DNA of 64,000 nt, from NCBI RefSeq assembly GCF_028767025.1, contig NZ_JAJQXX010000004.1, positions 62,001 to 126,000 on the forward strand, given 5' to 3'. Position numbers and translations under genes: made by a program. Every line of letters starts with the position of its first letter. Position 1 is the stretch's first letter. Source of the DNA: Blautia sp. XA-2221 (GTDB lineage: Bacteria > Bacillota > Clostridia > Lachnospirales > Lachnospiraceae). The notes below the pieces were generated by a model, which did not search any database, had not been told where the DNA came from, and saw only the letters and a program-made list of their open reading frames with translations. This document shows, one piece after another, positions 1 through 8,876 of this stretch.

Positions 1-520
1 GAACATCCGACTTTCTGTACATAACACATGGATGATTAAACGGATTTCTCTTTTTTGCATATTCTCTTATCTCTGCCGGCGTTCTGGGAAGCACTCTCGT
101 CCGATCCAGATCCCCCGGCTTCTTTATAAACTCCTGAAGGGTTCCGCTTACAATGCCGTAATCTCCCTGGTTCAGTATCTGAAACTGTCTCTCACAGCGG
201 TCTTTTCTGCTGATATCATCACTGTCCATTCTGGCGATCACAGAGCATCTGCACCTGGGAACTCCTGTACGCAGAGCATTTCCAAGTCCTCTGTTTTCCT
301 TCAGACGTATACACTGAAGTTTTTTCCCAAGCTTTCCGCCGGCCCATTCCAGAACTTTGTCCAGCTCCGGTGTAAGCGGACCGTCGCACACGATCACAAA
401 ATCCGAAAGAGGAAGAGTCTGATCCAGCATACTCTGGATACTCTGTCGAAAATACACAGGATTTTCTTTTCCATAAACCGCCATTAGAACGGAATAAGTT
501 TCTTCTGTATCTTTTCCCAT
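1..520 (-). CDS. Family 2 glycosyltransferase, partial (C-terminus beyond window)
   Basis: Reading the minus strand from the ATG at 520 gives an open frame that runs off the window start, about 173 residues. It begins MGKDTEETYSVLMAVYGKE, the usual N-terminus of GT-A fold family 2 transferases. It has a nucleotide-sugar binding pattern NRGLGNALRTG and a metal-binding acidic cluster MDSDD near residue 100, then NPFNHPCVMYRKSDV, typical of rhamnosyl/glycosyl transferases of cell-surface polysaccharide loci. The start lies four bases after the stop of the LicD gene, whose last codons supply an AGGGAG ribosome site, so the two are translationally linked. It probably adds a sugar to a lipid-linked surface polysaccharide on the cytoplasmic face. 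The acceptor and sugar cannot be told. The acceptor-side C-terminus is missing only because of the window edge. Confidence 0.85.
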   Translation of the reverse strand, partial: MGKDTEETYSVLMAVYGKENPVYFRQSIQSMLDQTLPLSDFVIVCDGPLTPELDKVLEWAGGKLGKKLQCIRLKENRGLGNALRTGVPRCRCSVIARMDSDDISRKDRCERQFQILNQGDYGIVSGTLQEFIKKPGDLDRTRVLPRTPAEIREYAKKRNPFNHPCVMYRKSDV

Positions 521-524
521 AAGA

Positions 525-1367
525 CTACTCCCTGATCCTTGTATTATGATGGTTCATTTCTGCTTCTTCCGGAGGATTCCAGTATTCACCATACATCTGT
601 TTCAGAACAAAATCATAATCCTGCGGTCCTCTGAGTCTGATATCCTCAAAAATATAATCCGCGCCATTTCCGTAATGCTTTTTGTGAAACATCTCTTTCA
701 GCTTATGGATTCCCATAAAATTAACCAGATACGGAGAAGCATCATAATCATATTTCTGCATCAGCCGATCCAGCCTTTTCAGTTCCCTGGAGGTTCGGAA
801 GATCTTTTCTACCGGAAGTATCTTTCCTGCTGCAATCATAATCCGCTCCAGCAAGGGACGGTTCTGCCTTTTCAGATCAACATTTGTAGAAAAAAGCGAA
901 TAGTTTACCCGGGCTCTTGCTGTCAGAAGCCGGAAACAGTGTATCTTTCTCAGATATTTATTTCCGGGCATTCCATCCATGGGAAAGATATCGATCCAGG
1001 CATCCTTTTCCGCATCCACAGACGCGGACTCATCGATCACTTTCACCCTGCTGTCTGTTATTCTGGGTACATAATGATGATAATCTGCAGTATTTTTATA
1101 GCTGAGATAATGCAGGTAATCCGGCAGCTCTTTTTGTATGATCTGCTCAAACCTGCAAAAATCCGGTCTGGGCATTCCTATATCCACATCATCATCCCAG
1201 GGAATAAATCCCTTATGGCGGACTGCGCCCAGAAGTGTTCCCCCAAGCGCATAATATCTCAGATGGTATTTATCACAGATGCGGAGAAATTCCTTCAGTA
1301 TATCCAGTTCCACAAGCTGCAGCCTGCGAAGATCATTTTCCCGCTCTTTTTGTGTCTGTTCACTCAT
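525..1367 (-). CDS. LicD family phosphotransferase
   Basis: 280 residues. The region around residues 40-66 carries the LicD/fukutin signature: ALGGTLLGAVRHKG, followed by the acidic motif PWDDDVDIGM. LicD-family enzymes transfer phosphocholine or another phospho-group (or act as nucleotidyltransferase-like enzymes) on cell-surface glycans. Which group is transferred here is not evident, and no licA/licC choline genes are in the window. The start overlaps the end of the upstream sugar-phosphate transferase by eight bases, and the downstream glycosyltransferase follows after four bases, so the three form one polysaccharide operon. Length is normal for the family and the reading frame is intact. 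Confidence 0.87.
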   Translation of the reverse strand: MSEQTQKERENDLRRLQLVELDILKEFLRICDKYHLRYYALGGTLLGAVRHKGFIPWDDDVDIGMPRPDFCRFEQIIQKELPDYLHYLSYKNTADYHHYVPRITDSRVKVIDESASVDAEKDAWIDIFPMDGMPGNKYLRKIHCFRLLTARARVNYSLFSTNVDLKRQNRPLLERIMIAAGKILPVEKIFRTSRELKRLDRLMQKYDYDASPYLVNFMGIHKLKEMFHKKHYGNGADYIFEDIRLRGPQDYDFVLKQMYGEYWNPPEEAEMNHHNTRIRE

Positions 1368-2751
1368 TTTTGTCCTCCTCCGGCAGAATCTCTCCGGAAT
1401 CTTTCAGAGCATTTGTCTGATTATCATTTACACCCTCAGAAACCTCTTTCTGACAGAAAATCTTTACTGTCATAAGAAGGAGTTTCAGATCAAGCAGAAA
1501 CGAATAATTTTCGATATAGAAAAGATCAAGTTTCAGCTTATCATAAGGTGTTGTGTTATATTTTCCATAAACCTGCGCATATCCTGTAAGTCCTGCTTTT
1601 ACCTTCAGACGGTAATAAAACTCCGGAAGCTCTTTCTGATAGTCGTGCATAATGCTTTTCCGTTCCGGACGTGGACCTACCAAAGACATATCACCCATGA
1701 ATACATTAAAAAGCTGAGGCAGCTCATCCAGGTGGAGATTTCTCAGGATACGTCCCACCGGAGTAATACGGCTGTCATTTTTTGATGCAAGGCGGGCTCC
1801 GTTTTTCTCTGAATCCACGCACATACTACGGAATTTACAGATACGGAATTCCTTTCCTCCCAGAGTCAGACGATCCTGACGGTAAAATACAGGGCCTCCG
1901 TCATACAGCTTTACAAAAAGCGCAATAATCAGCATGATCGGAGAGGAAACCACAATACCAATACCAGATACAACAATGTCAAGAATACGCTTCATCACCC
2001 TCTGTTCTATGGAAAGTCCCATATTCTTCGACACCAGCAAAGGAGTGTCAAACAGATGGATCCTCTCACTTCCCATAAGGATCACATCCGAAATCTTTGG
2101 GCTCATATAGCAGCGGATAGAATGAGCAAAACAGTATTTCAGATAACGGTTTCTGATATTTGACGGAAGATCCCAGATGATCACGCCTTCATAATCACGC
2201 ATCATCTGATGAATGACCTTTTCCCCCTCATTCACATGCACTTTTCCGCTGACATCATACTTGTCACTGCGGGAATTCATTTTCTGGATAAGATCTCCCG
2301 GATCTCTGTCTCCGTAGATCACCAGAAGCTTACGGGCGCCATAAAGTCTGGAATAAATAAATCTGGATCCCCATATCCATGCTATGATGATGGCAAGCTG
2401 AACAAAAGTCATTTCCACCATAGGCAACGGATCCAGGAACCATCTGTTGATCAGTGTGATCTGAAGGTAGGTTATAATATTTGTACAGATAGTAGCAAGA
2501 GTCATGGAATAAAATACATCTATCTTTTTCAGATATCCTACCCTCAGTCCCCCGTAAAACTTGGAGAACATAAAGCTGATCAGTCCGTAAATAGCGATCA
2601 GGACCCAGTTGCCCTTTCTCCAGAAAGGTTCAAAAATCAACCCTCTGTAAAAATCATACCAGATATAGGCAAATACTGCCGTCTGAGCGATCACGGCAAT
2701 ACTTGCCAGGCAATACACAATAAATCTTTTAAAATCATCTCTTTTTTTCAC
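1360..2751 (-). CDS. Polyprenyl-phosphate sugar-1-phosphate transferase (exopolysaccharide priming enzyme)
   Basis: 463 residues. The N-terminal half has four or five hydrophobic segments (about residues 10-32, 46-62, 80-98, 112-130) and a CoA-binding-like region. The C-terminal half, from about residue 250, begins with a further membrane segment after KRILDIVVS and is a bacterial sugar transferase domain with FRICKFRSM, the LRNLHLDELPQLFNV block and SLVGPRPE, all hallmarks of the WbaP/undecaprenyl-phosphate glucose or galactose phosphotransferase family. It would transfer a sugar-1-phosphate from UDP-sugar to undecaprenyl phosphate to start a repeat unit. It is the first gene of the minus-strand polysaccharide operon, followed by licD and the glycosyltransferase. 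The frame overlaps licD by eight bases. The sugar used is not predictable from sequence alone. Confidence 0.9.
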   Translation of the reverse strand: MKKRDDFKRFIVYCLASIAVIAQTAVFAYIWYDFYRGLIFEPFWRKGNWVLIAIYGLISFMFSKFYGGLRVGYLKKIDVFYSMTLATICTNIITYLQITLINRWFLDPLPMVEMTFVQLAIIIAWIWGSRFIYSRLYGARKLLVIYGDRDPGDLIQKMNSRSDKYDVSGKVHVNEGEKVIHQMMRDYEGVIIWDLPSNIRNRYLKYCFAHSIRCYMSPKISDVILMGSERIHLFDTPLLVSKNMGLSIEQRVMKRILDIVVSGIGIVVSSPIMLIIALFVKLYDGGPVFYRQDRLTLGGKEFRICKFRSMCVDSEKNGARLASKNDSRITPVGRILRNLHLDELPQLFNVFMGDMSLVGPRPERKSIMHDYQKELPEFYYRLKVKAGLTGYAQVYGKYNTTPYDKLKLDLFYIENYSFLLDLKLLLMTVKIFCQKEVSEGVNDNQTNALKDSGEILPEEDKNE

Positions 2752-2777
2752 AAAAGATCCCTCTTATCTTCTCTGTT

Positions 2778-2806
2778 GGATCAGGAGTATAGGATATGCC
2801 TGATCC
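2778..2806 (-). promoter_or_regulatory. Leader hairpin of the polysaccharide operon
   Basis: Perfect 8-bp arms GGATCAGG and CCTGATCC separated by 13 bases, lying in the predicted 5' leader of the sugar transferase gene. It is not followed by a T-run on the minus strand, so it looks like a leader structure rather than a terminator. Confidence 0.35.
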
Positions 2807-2835
2807 TGTCTTTATTTTTTCCTTTTAACCCTGTT

Positions 2836-2864
2836 ATTATAACGTAAATCTCCTGTTCCGTCCA
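2836..2864 (-). promoter_or_regulatory. Sigma-A promoter for the polysaccharide operon
   Basis: On the minus strand TGGACG (2864-2859) and TATAAT (2841-2836) are separated by exactly 17 bases, about 90 bases upstream of the sugar transferase start. The -10 box is perfect and the -35 box matches four of six. Its presence argues against the 62-codon open frame that overlaps it. Confidence 0.5.
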
Positions 2865-3052
2865 GTGATTCGCGGATTCTTCAGACTTCGGCATTTCTGA
2901 TCCCATTTCCTCATATACACTTTCACTGTCCTTTTCTGTCGAACCATGTTTTTTCTTGTCATATGTCACATATTATTTTTTATTTATCTCATTATTTAAT
3001 ACAGTTTTAACAAATTTCTGGCGTTTTTCTTGCATTTTTTAACATAAACCAG

Positions 3053-3081
3053 TAGCAATTTCCAGATAAAAAATGTATAAT
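3053..3081 (+). promoter_or_regulatory. Candidate promoter of glgCD
   Basis: A perfect TATAAT at 3076-3081 sits about 40 bases before glgC. The best -35 at 17-base spacing, TAGCAA, is poor, so the promoter may rely on an activator or on the A/T-rich upstream region. Confidence 0.4.
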
Positions 3082-3121
3082 AAAAAAGTACAAGCATATA
3101 AAAGGAAAGTGAGGGTTCACT

Positions 3122-4270
3122 ATGAAACAAAACAACATGTTAGCGATGATATTAGCTGGCGGACGTGGCAGCAGACTCCATGAGCTTACAAACAAAGTAG
3201 CCAAACCCGCAGTTTCATACGGCGGAAAATACCGCATTGTTGATTTCCCTTTAAGTAACTGCGCAAACAGCGGAATTGATATTGTAGGTGTTCTTACACA
3301 GTATGAATCAGTTCTGCTTAACAGCTATGTGGCTGCCGGCGGACGCTGGGGACTCGATGCAAGAGAAAGCGGCGTATTTGTACTTCCTCCCCGCGAGAAG
3401 GCTGACGCGGATCTGGATGTATACCGCGGAACTGCAGATGCGATTTCACAGAATATTGACTTTATTGATAACTATGATCCGGAATATGTTCTGATCCTTT
3501 CCGGAGATCATATTTACAAAATGAACTATGCAAAAATGTTGGCTTACCACAAAGAAATGAATGCAGATGCTACCATCGCTGTGATCGAAGTTCCTATGAA
3601 AGAAGCAAGCCGCTTCGGAATCATGAACACAGACAGCGAAGGACGCATTGTGGAATTTGAAGAAAAACCGGAGCATCCAAAGAGCAACCTTGCTTCCATG
3701 GGTATTTATATTTTTAACTGGAAACTTCTCCGCAAAATGCTTCTTACAGATATGAAAGATTCTAATTCTCACCATGATTTCGGCAAAGATATCATTCCGC
3801 ATCTCCTTGCTGACAACAGGACTCTGGCTGCCTATAAGTATCAGGGCTACTGGAAAGATGTGGGAACTATTGACTCTCTCTGGGAAGCAAATATGGATCT
3901 CCTTGACAGTAACAATGAACTGGATCTGAATGATCCTACCTGGAAAATATATACCGAGGATATCCCCGCACTTCCGCAATATATCGGTCCGGACGCAAAG
4001 ATTAACCGTGCGTTTATCACACAGGGCTGTATTGTAGAAGGTGAAGTAAAAAATTCTGTACTTTTTACCGGCGCAAAAGTAGGCAGAGGCGCAAAGGTTA
4101 TTGACAGTGTTCTCATGCCCGGTGTGGAAGTGGAAGAAAACGCTGTTGTTCAGAGAGCGCTTGTAGCTGAAAATATCAATATCGGCAGCGGCGCCTGTGT
4201 GGGAAATGCAGACAGCGAGCATATCGAGCTCGTTTCCAAACGTGTAAAGGGGGTAGAATACGATGGCTAA
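3122..4270 (+). CDS. glgC: Glucose-1-phosphate adenylyltransferase, catalytic subunit GlgC
   Basis: 382 residues. It makes ADP-glucose from ATP and glucose-1-phosphate, the committed step of bacterial glycogen synthesis. The N-terminus has the pyrophosphorylase signature [12 protein letters not shown] near residues 12-23, then [16 protein letters not shown] and [10 protein letters not shown] left-handed beta-helix region fills the C-terminal third ([21 protein letters not shown] and repeats). AGGAAAGTGAGGG lies just before the ATG. The last eight bases overlap glgD, so the two subunits are made together; in Firmicutes GlgC and GlgD form a mixed tetramer. No glycogen synthase or phosphorylase gene is in the window; branching enzyme is 42 kb away. 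Confidence 0.96.
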   Translation: MKQNNMLAMILAGGRGSRLHELTNKVAKPAVSYGGKYRIVDFPLSNCANSGIDIVGVLTQYESVLLNSYVAAGGRWGLDARESGVFVLPPREKADADLDVYRGTADAISQNIDFIDNYDPEYVLILSGDHIYKMNYAKMLAYHKEMNADATIAVIEVPMKEASRFGIMNTDSEGRIVEFEEKPEHPKSNLASMGIYIFNWKLLRKMLLTDMKDSNSHHDFGKDIIPHLLADNRTLAAYKYQGYWKDVGTIDSLWEANMDLLDSNNELDLNDPTWKIYTEDIPALPQYIGPDAKINRAFITQGCIVEGEVKNSVLFTGAKVGRGAKVIDSVLMPGVEVEENAVVQRALVAENINIGSGACVGNADSEHIELVSKRVKGVEYDG

Positions 4271-5378
4271 CGCTTTTGGAATTATCGCATCATCAGGAAC
4301 TCATATTAAGGTGGAAGGACTTCAGGAATACCGTCCTATCGCAGCATTTTCTTTTCTCGGACGTTACCGCGTCATTGACTTTCCGATTTCTAATATGAGC
4401 AACAGTGATATTGATCATATCCAGGTGTACATAAGACGGAAACCTCGTTCTCTGGTAGAGCATCTGGGAACCGGCCGTCATTATAATATCAACTCCAAAA
4501 AAGGCAAACTTCAGATTCTTTTTGCACAGAACAGTTCTGAAAATGATGTTTATAACACAGATATCGCCGGTTATCTGGAAAACATCGAAATGATCGAACG
4601 TGTACATCATCCATATGTGATCATTGCTCCAAGCTATATGGTCTATGCGGCAAATTATGATACCCTTCTCCAGACTCATATTGATTCCGGAGCAGATATC
4701 ACCCTTTTGTATCACTCTGTTGATAATGCCAAAGAAGCCTTTCTGAACTGCGATATTCTGAACCTGAACAAGCAGAAAGGTGTGGAATCTATTGAAAAGA
4801 ACCGCGGCAGCGCAAAAAACCGCAATATTTTTATGGATACCTACATTATGAAAAAAGACCTTTTTGTGGAACTGATCCATAAGGCTAAAAAAATGTCCTC
4901 CATGATCACACTTCCGCAAATTGTAAATGCATCCTGCAGCGAGCTGGATATCCGCGGAGTGGCACACAGAGGTTATTTTGCAAGTATCACAGATTTCAAG
5001 AGCTATTTTGATGCCAATATGTCCCTGATCGATCTGAAAAATTCACTGAACCTTTTCAATCCGGAATGGCCGATCTACACCAGAACAAACGACTCCTGTC
5101 CTACACAGTATTTTGATAATGCTGACGTAAAAAATTCTGTTGTATCCAATGGCTGTCTGATTGAGGGAACTGTAGAAAATTCCGTTATCGGCCGTGGATG
5201 CCAGATCAAAAAAGGTGCGGTTGTCAAAAACTGTGTCGTTCTGGCTAACAGTGTTATCGGCGAAGACGTCCATGTAGAAAATCAGGTCATTGACAAATGG
5301 GTTCAGATTACCCGGGAAAGAGAAATCGTGGCTGGTGCTGAACATCCCGGATATATCCACAGAGACGATATTCTGTAA
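4263..5378 (+). CDS. glgD: Glucose-1-phosphate adenylyltransferase regulatory subunit GlgD
   Basis: 371 residues, related to GlgC along its whole length but with the catalytic Gly-rich/Arg signature lost: the matching N-terminal segment reads [15 protein letters not shown] and the AKP-type lysine motif is replaced by [18 protein letters not shown]. This is the known pattern for GlgD, which is poorly active alone and modulates GlgC in the heterotetramer. The C-terminal beta-helix repeats remain ([25 protein letters not shown]). The start overlaps glgC by eight bases, and a strong bidirectional terminator follows. Confidence 0.94.
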   Translation: MANAFGIIASSGTHIKVEGLQEYRPIAAFSFLGRYRVIDFPISNMSNSDIDHIQVYIRRKPRSLVEHLGTGRHYNINSKKGKLQILFAQNSSENDVYNTDIAGYLENIEMIERVHHPYVIIAPSYMVYAANYDTLLQTHIDSGADITLLYHSVDNAKEAFLNCDILNLNKQKGVESIEKNRGSAKNRNIFMDTYIMKKDLFVELIHKAKKMSSMITLPQIVNASCSELDIRGVAHRGYFASITDFKSYFDANMSLIDLKNSLNLFNPEWPIYTRTNDSCPTQYFDNADVKNSVVSNGCLIEGTVENSVIGRGCQIKKGAVVKNCVVLANSVIGEDVHVENQVIDKWVQITREREIVAGAEHPGYIHRDDIL

Positions 5379-5406
5379 AACATTAAAATTTACAGACATT
5401 AAAAAT

Positions 5407-5443
5407 GTGCAGACTGGTATGTTACCGGTCTGCACTGTTTTTA
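5407..5443. terminator. Bidirectional terminator between glgD and the sensor kinase gene
   Basis: GTGCAGAC and GTCTGCAC arms, extended inward by GGT/ACC, form a long hairpin at 5407-5435 with a T-run on the plus strand and an A-run (T-run on the minus strand) on the other side. The kinase stop codon (5422-5424) lies inside the hairpin loop. Confidence 0.85.
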
Positions 5444-6774
5444 TTGTGGCTGAATGATTTTCTCTCTATAGAATCACTGGATGGAAAATATAAAATTATA
5501 CAATAATCTTTTTCTTTCTCTGAAACTTCCACATATCCATGCATATGTTCCATCATAACAGATATGTTCTGTAAACCGATTCCCGTTTTATGTACCGGCT
5601 GCTCTGGCTGATCTGTTGTATTTCCGATTAAAATGCCAATATGACTTTCTTCATAAAGAATCTGTATCTGGATCGGCTTATTTCTGCCGGCATACTTTTC
5701 GATATTGGAAATAATGTTATTCATGATTCTTCCAAATAAATCTGTATTTATTCGCACAGCAGCGGGATTCCATTCAAGCATTTCCGTATCCACCGTAAAT
5801 CCCTCATCTTCTAACAAAACACATAACTCAGAAAGATAATCTCCAAATGCACTGAATATGTCTTCAGCTTCTTCCAGTTCAACCTTATGCTGTGAATTAA
5901 CAAAAAAATATTCAAACATCTGGTCTGACAAATTCCTTATCTGAATTACTTTATCCAGAGATTTTTGGATATATTCATCGGTAACATTTCTGTTCTTCTG
6001 CTGCTTTTTGAGAATTTCCAGATAAGTCATCAGTCCTGTTAAAGGTGTGCGAAGATCATGAGACATTCCCAGAACAAGTTTTTCCTGTGCTGCCCGCAGC
6101 TCCTGTTCTGACTGCTCTTTTTGTATCAGAGTCTGTCTCATTATTTCCAGTCCTCCTGCCAGCTGAGCCAGCTCATCATTTCCTGTTACTGTAATATGTT
6201 CCTGCAGATTTCCTTTGGTGATAACATCTACTTCTTTTTTCAGACACTGAATATATCTTAAATCCTCCTGCATCTCATATGAAAATATACCTATGCACAC
6301 AATAAAGCCCACAAGGATAGAAGTTCCTGCCAGAATATCGTAATATTTATCTGCAAATCCCTCATAAAGATAAACATCTGCGTTCCCGTCCGCAAATTTT
6401 ATTTTGTGAAATATTTTCCAGGAAAAATCAGTGATTTCTCTGCTTCCCGGAGTGAGAATACCATCATATGAAACGTCAAACAGCAGCCATTGATCTCTGG
6501 AAACTGTAAATTCACGAATATTCCTCTGAAGCGCCCATTTTTTTAACTGTTTATAGTCTATGGCTTTTAAACAATTTTTGTCCACATAGCTCTGAAGTTC
6601 ATCTGCTCTTTGGACTTCTCTTTTATAAATATAGCCTGTATTAAAAAAGAACTGCTGCAGGCAGCCCTTTCCTCCAAAATACAAAAGTCCCATAACGAAC
6701 AAACCTGCCAGTAGTCCTCTGACTAAGCGCCGAACCATTTTTCCAGTCAGGCTGTTCTTATAAATTCTACCCAA
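5422..6774 (-). CDS. Membrane sensor histidine kinase
   Basis: 450 residues. Membrane segments at about 16-36 and 148-166 enclose an extracytoplasmic sensor of about 110 residues. A HAMP-like linker follows (about 168-220), then a HisKA domain with the phosphorylated histidine at 239 in MSHDLRTPL. The ATPase domain has the N-box IMNNIISNIEKYA and the GIGLQNI glycine motif. The gene overlaps its response regulator by eight bases, so the two form a cognate pair. The operon also holds a CPBP-type membrane protease and a decayed C39-type peptidase. Such neighbours suggest a role in sensing or resisting peptides or envelope stress, but this is inference. The signal is unknown. Confidence 0.9.
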   Translation of the reverse strand: MGRIYKNSLTGKMVRRLVRGLLAGLFVMGLLYFGGKGCLQQFFFNTGYIYKREVQRADELQSYVDKNCLKAIDYKQLKKWALQRNIREFTVSRDQWLLFDVSYDGILTPGSREITDFSWKIFHKIKFADGNADVYLYEGFADKYYDILAGTSILVGFIVCIGIFSYEMQEDLRYIQCLKKEVDVITKGNLQEHITVTGNDELAQLAGGLEIMRQTLIQKEQSEQELRAAQEKLVLGMSHDLRTPLTGLMTYLEILKKQQKNRNVTDEYIQKSLDKVIQIRNLSDQMFEYFFVNSQHKVELEEAEDIFSAFGDYLSELCVLLEDEGFTVDTEMLEWNPAAVRINTDLFGRIMNNIISNIEKYAGRNKPIQIQILYEESHIGILIGNTTDQPEQPVHKTGIGLQNISVMMEHMHGYVEVSEKEKDYCIILYFPSSDSIERKSFSHNKNSADR

Positions 6775-7465
6775 AACGATACCCCTTTCCCCACACAGTC
6801 TGTATCATTTCAGGCTTCTGAGGATCTTCTTCTATTTTTGTCCTCAATCTCCTGATATGAACCATAACTGTATTCCCGGAAGAATACAGAAAAGGCTCCT
6901 CCCATAAGCTTTCATACAGATTTTTTACAGAAAAAATCTTCTGCGGATTCTCCATCATCAGCAAAAGCAGTCTGTACTCCATTTCTCTGAGATGAATTTC
7001 CTCTCCCTCACGGTAAACTTCATTATACTGTGTATTTAACTTAAGCTTGCCATATTCCAGCCACTGTTCTGTTTTTTTCCCTGTGTTCAGTGGCTGACTG
7101 TAAATACAATATCTGCGGAGAAGAGCTTTCACTCTGGCCAGAAGCTCTGCGTAAGAAAACGGTTTTACAAGATAATCGTCCCCTCCGGCCATCAAACCAA
7201 TCAGTTTATCTGATTCCTGTCCTTTAGCCGTCAGAAATAACACTGGAACATGTGAAATTTTTCGAATTTCTTCACATGTCTTTATACCGGAAATTCCGGG
7301 CATCATTATATCCAGTATGATCAGATCTGTTTCGGCCGAAAGCTTTTTCAGGCATTGGAATCCATCTTCCGCCTCCTGCACAATATAGCCTTCTCCCTCC
7401 AACAGGATTCTTACGCCCTCCCGTATCGCTTCATCATCTTCCACAATTAAAATATGATTTTTCAT
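6767..7465 (-). CDS. OmpR/PhoB-family response regulator
   Basis: 232 residues. The receiver domain has acidic residues 9-11, phospho-acceptor Asp52 in LIILDIMMPGISG, and the conserved Lys in LFLTAKG. The C-terminal winged helix (about 130-232) has EMEYRLLLLMMENPQKIFS and VHIRRLRTKIEEDP, followed by the closing VWGKGYRF. It should bind DNA as a tandem dimer. Three TTAAC(A/T) repeats at 10-11 base spacing lie at the head of this operon (8877-8903), the usual layout for an OmpR-family site, so autoregulation is likely. The stop overlaps the kinase start by eight bases. Confidence 0.92.
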   Translation of the reverse strand: MKNHILIVEDDEAIREGVRILLEGEGYIVQEAEDGFQCLKKLSAETDLIILDIMMPGISGIKTCEEIRKISHVPVLFLTAKGQESDKLIGLMAGGDDYLVKPFSYAELLARVKALLRRYCIYSQPLNTGKKTEQWLEYGKLKLNTQYNEVYREGEEIHLREMEYRLLLLMMENPQKIFSVKNLYESLWEEPFLYSSGNTVMVHIRRLRTKIEEDPQKPEMIQTVWGKGYRFG

Positions 7466-7486
7466 TTTATCCTCTTGTGCCGTATT

Positions 7487-7836
7487 TTACGCTGCATACA
7501 CCCATATTTGCTGCCATTGAGAAGAAAGTGTTGCATAATCCCATTTTTTTGAACTGTTCGTATAGCTGAAAGGATCATTTACACAAAATCCAGCATTTCC
7601 GGATTTCGTTTCAGATCCTCCAGAAGAGCAGATGGATAATCCTCTGAATGTTCAAATATTTCTTTCCACTCGTTACTGTTTATTATCTGATTCCTTTTTA
7701 TTTCTGTCAATACTAAGCCGTCATCTCTTCCTGAAACTATAAATATCCCTGTCAGAACAACGATCAGAAAAACGTAACACCCGATGATCTTTTTCCTTCT
7801 ATTCTTTTTATGCTGCTTTCTTTTCCTTTTTCTCAT
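7487..7836 (-). pseudogene. Remnant of a membrane-anchored C39-type peptidase (internal deletion)
   Basis: The intact part is an 85-residue frame (7579-7836): a very basic N-terminus, one membrane segment (about residues 18-34) and a segment ending EDYPSALLEDLKRNPEMLDFV. That tail resembles the pre-domain of secreted C39_2-family cysteine peptidases. The stop follows at once, but in a shifted frame the DNA continues VNDP...SSKKWDYATLSSQ...WVYAA and stops at 7487, which resembles the C-terminal end of the same peptidases. The central catalytic domain (Cys, His, Asp) is missing. The simplest reading is an internal deletion of more than 100 codons with a frameshift at the joint. Family assignment of both ends is by eye. 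It overlaps the CPBP protease gene by 29 bases and precedes the response regulator. Confidence 0.55.
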
Positions 7837-8650
7837 AGTATTTTACCATTATTATAATTGCGATAAATCCGGCTACGGAAGGAATCGCTGCAGTAAAACC
7901 AACCGCTCCGTTAATTCCTGTAAGTAATGGGTTTTGTGTACTTACCGTATAGGTCCACATGGCCGGAAAATTCTGTTCCATATCAATATGGAGAATCTGG
8001 CTCTCCCCTGACAGGATATTATACATTCCATGTATAACAACCGCAGACCATATAGAACGGGTCTGAAGCGTGACAAGCGAAAGAGCATAGCCAATAATTC
8101 CAACCGACACGATCAGTAAAACAACCTTTTTCCAGTCCGAGCTGTCAATATACTCCAAATGATATAAGGCAAATAAGATACTCGAAACGAACACTGCTGT
8201 TTTCTTTCCAAAAGAGCTTTGCAAAGTACCCAAAATCATTCCCCTGAAAACCATTTCCTCTGTAACTGCTGGCAAAATCCCAAGAGATAAAACAGATAGA
8301 GTCAGAACATTTATTAAATCTTTTAGTGTAAGATTTTGTGAAGCAAATGTTCCTTTTACAAAAAGAAGATAAAAGCAACATATTGCCAACGGCATGATAA
8401 CTGCTGTAATGCACCATTTTCTTTCGGGAAAAGGTTTCCCCAAGCGAATATCCTGCATTCTTATTTTCATAAAATACCTGGTATATAAATAAAAAGCAGC
8501 TAACAGACTGAAAATATTCAATATCACATACACAATACGCGCCCAGGGATTTGTATCGCATATGTCATAGGCTACTGTAAGGCTGAATTCCGATGTCAGA
8601 ACCAGCATGAGCCACGCAGCCACAACATGGAAGATTGATTTTATTTTCAT
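7808..8650 (-). CDS. CPBP-family intramembrane protease (CAAX/Abi type)
   Basis: 280 residues from the ATG at 8650, which has an AGGGG ribosome site; an in-frame extension of 19 codons has none. Seven or eight hydrophobic segments. The three motifs of the CPBP (Rce1-like) family are present: EEMVFRG, FALYHLEY and HGMYN, supplying the glutamates, histidines and asparagine thought to form the intramembrane active site. Family members process prenylated proteins in eukaryotes; in Firmicutes many sit beside bacteriocin genes and some give immunity. Here it is followed by a decayed C39-type peptidase and a two-component system. The substrate is unknown. Confidence 0.85.
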   Translation of the reverse strand: MKIKSIFHVVAAWLMLVLTSEFSLTVAYDICDTNPWARIVYVILNIFSLLAAFYLYTRYFMKIRMQDIRLGKPFPERKWCITAVIMPLAICCFYLLFVKGTFASQNLTLKDLINVLTLSVLSLGILPAVTEEMVFRGMILGTLQSSFGKKTAVFVSSILFALYHLEYIDSSDWKKVVLLIVSVGIIGYALSLVTLQTRSIWSAVVIHGMYNILSGESQILHIDMEQNFPAMWTYTVSTQNPLLTGINGAVGFTAAIPSVAGFIAIIIMVKYYEKKEKKAA

Positions 8651-8729
8651 AAAGTACCCCTTTGCAGAATAATAGAACAAAAGACAATATATCTTTGGCT
8701 CTATCATTCTACACCTGTCATTGTATATT

Positions 8730-8792
8730 TTACACCTTTTCTAAATAATCTGCCGTCATCATTAACCCTGTTCTAAATAAGTGTTTTCTCAT
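8730..8792 (-). CDS. Possible 20-residue leader peptide
   Basis: A 20-codon frame (MRKHLFRTG...DYLEKV) begins at the ATG at 8792 with an ideal AAAGGAG ribosome site eight bases upstream. It lies between the putative operator repeats and the CPBP protease gene, and stops 80 bases before that gene. The ribosome site makes translation plausible. The sequence is not recognised; it could be a regulatory leader, the stump of a lost gene, or chance. Confidence 0.35.
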   Translation of the reverse strand: MRKHLFRTGLMMTADYLEKV

Positions 8793-8876
8793 TAATATCT
8801 CTCCTTTGACTAAAATATTTTCTAATGTTTACTTAGAAGCTTGTTATAAAATAACATATATTTCTTACCGTATGCC

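Noticed and set aside
32-487. 151-codon plus-strand open frame
   Set aside because: It is the complement of the partial glycosyltransferase gene, whose minus-strand motifs (NRGLGNALRTG, MDSDD) are clear. No ribosome site or known motif on the plus strand.
2781-2969. 62-codon minus-strand open frame upstream of the sugar transferase
   Set aside because: It starts at a GTG with no ribosome site, overlaps the operon's own promoter (2836-2864) and leader hairpin, and has no recognisable sequence.
8145-8561. 138-codon minus-strand open frame inside the CPBP protease gene
   Set aside because: Same strand, another frame; the other frame carries the EExxxR, FxxxH and HxxxN motifs and the ribosome site.
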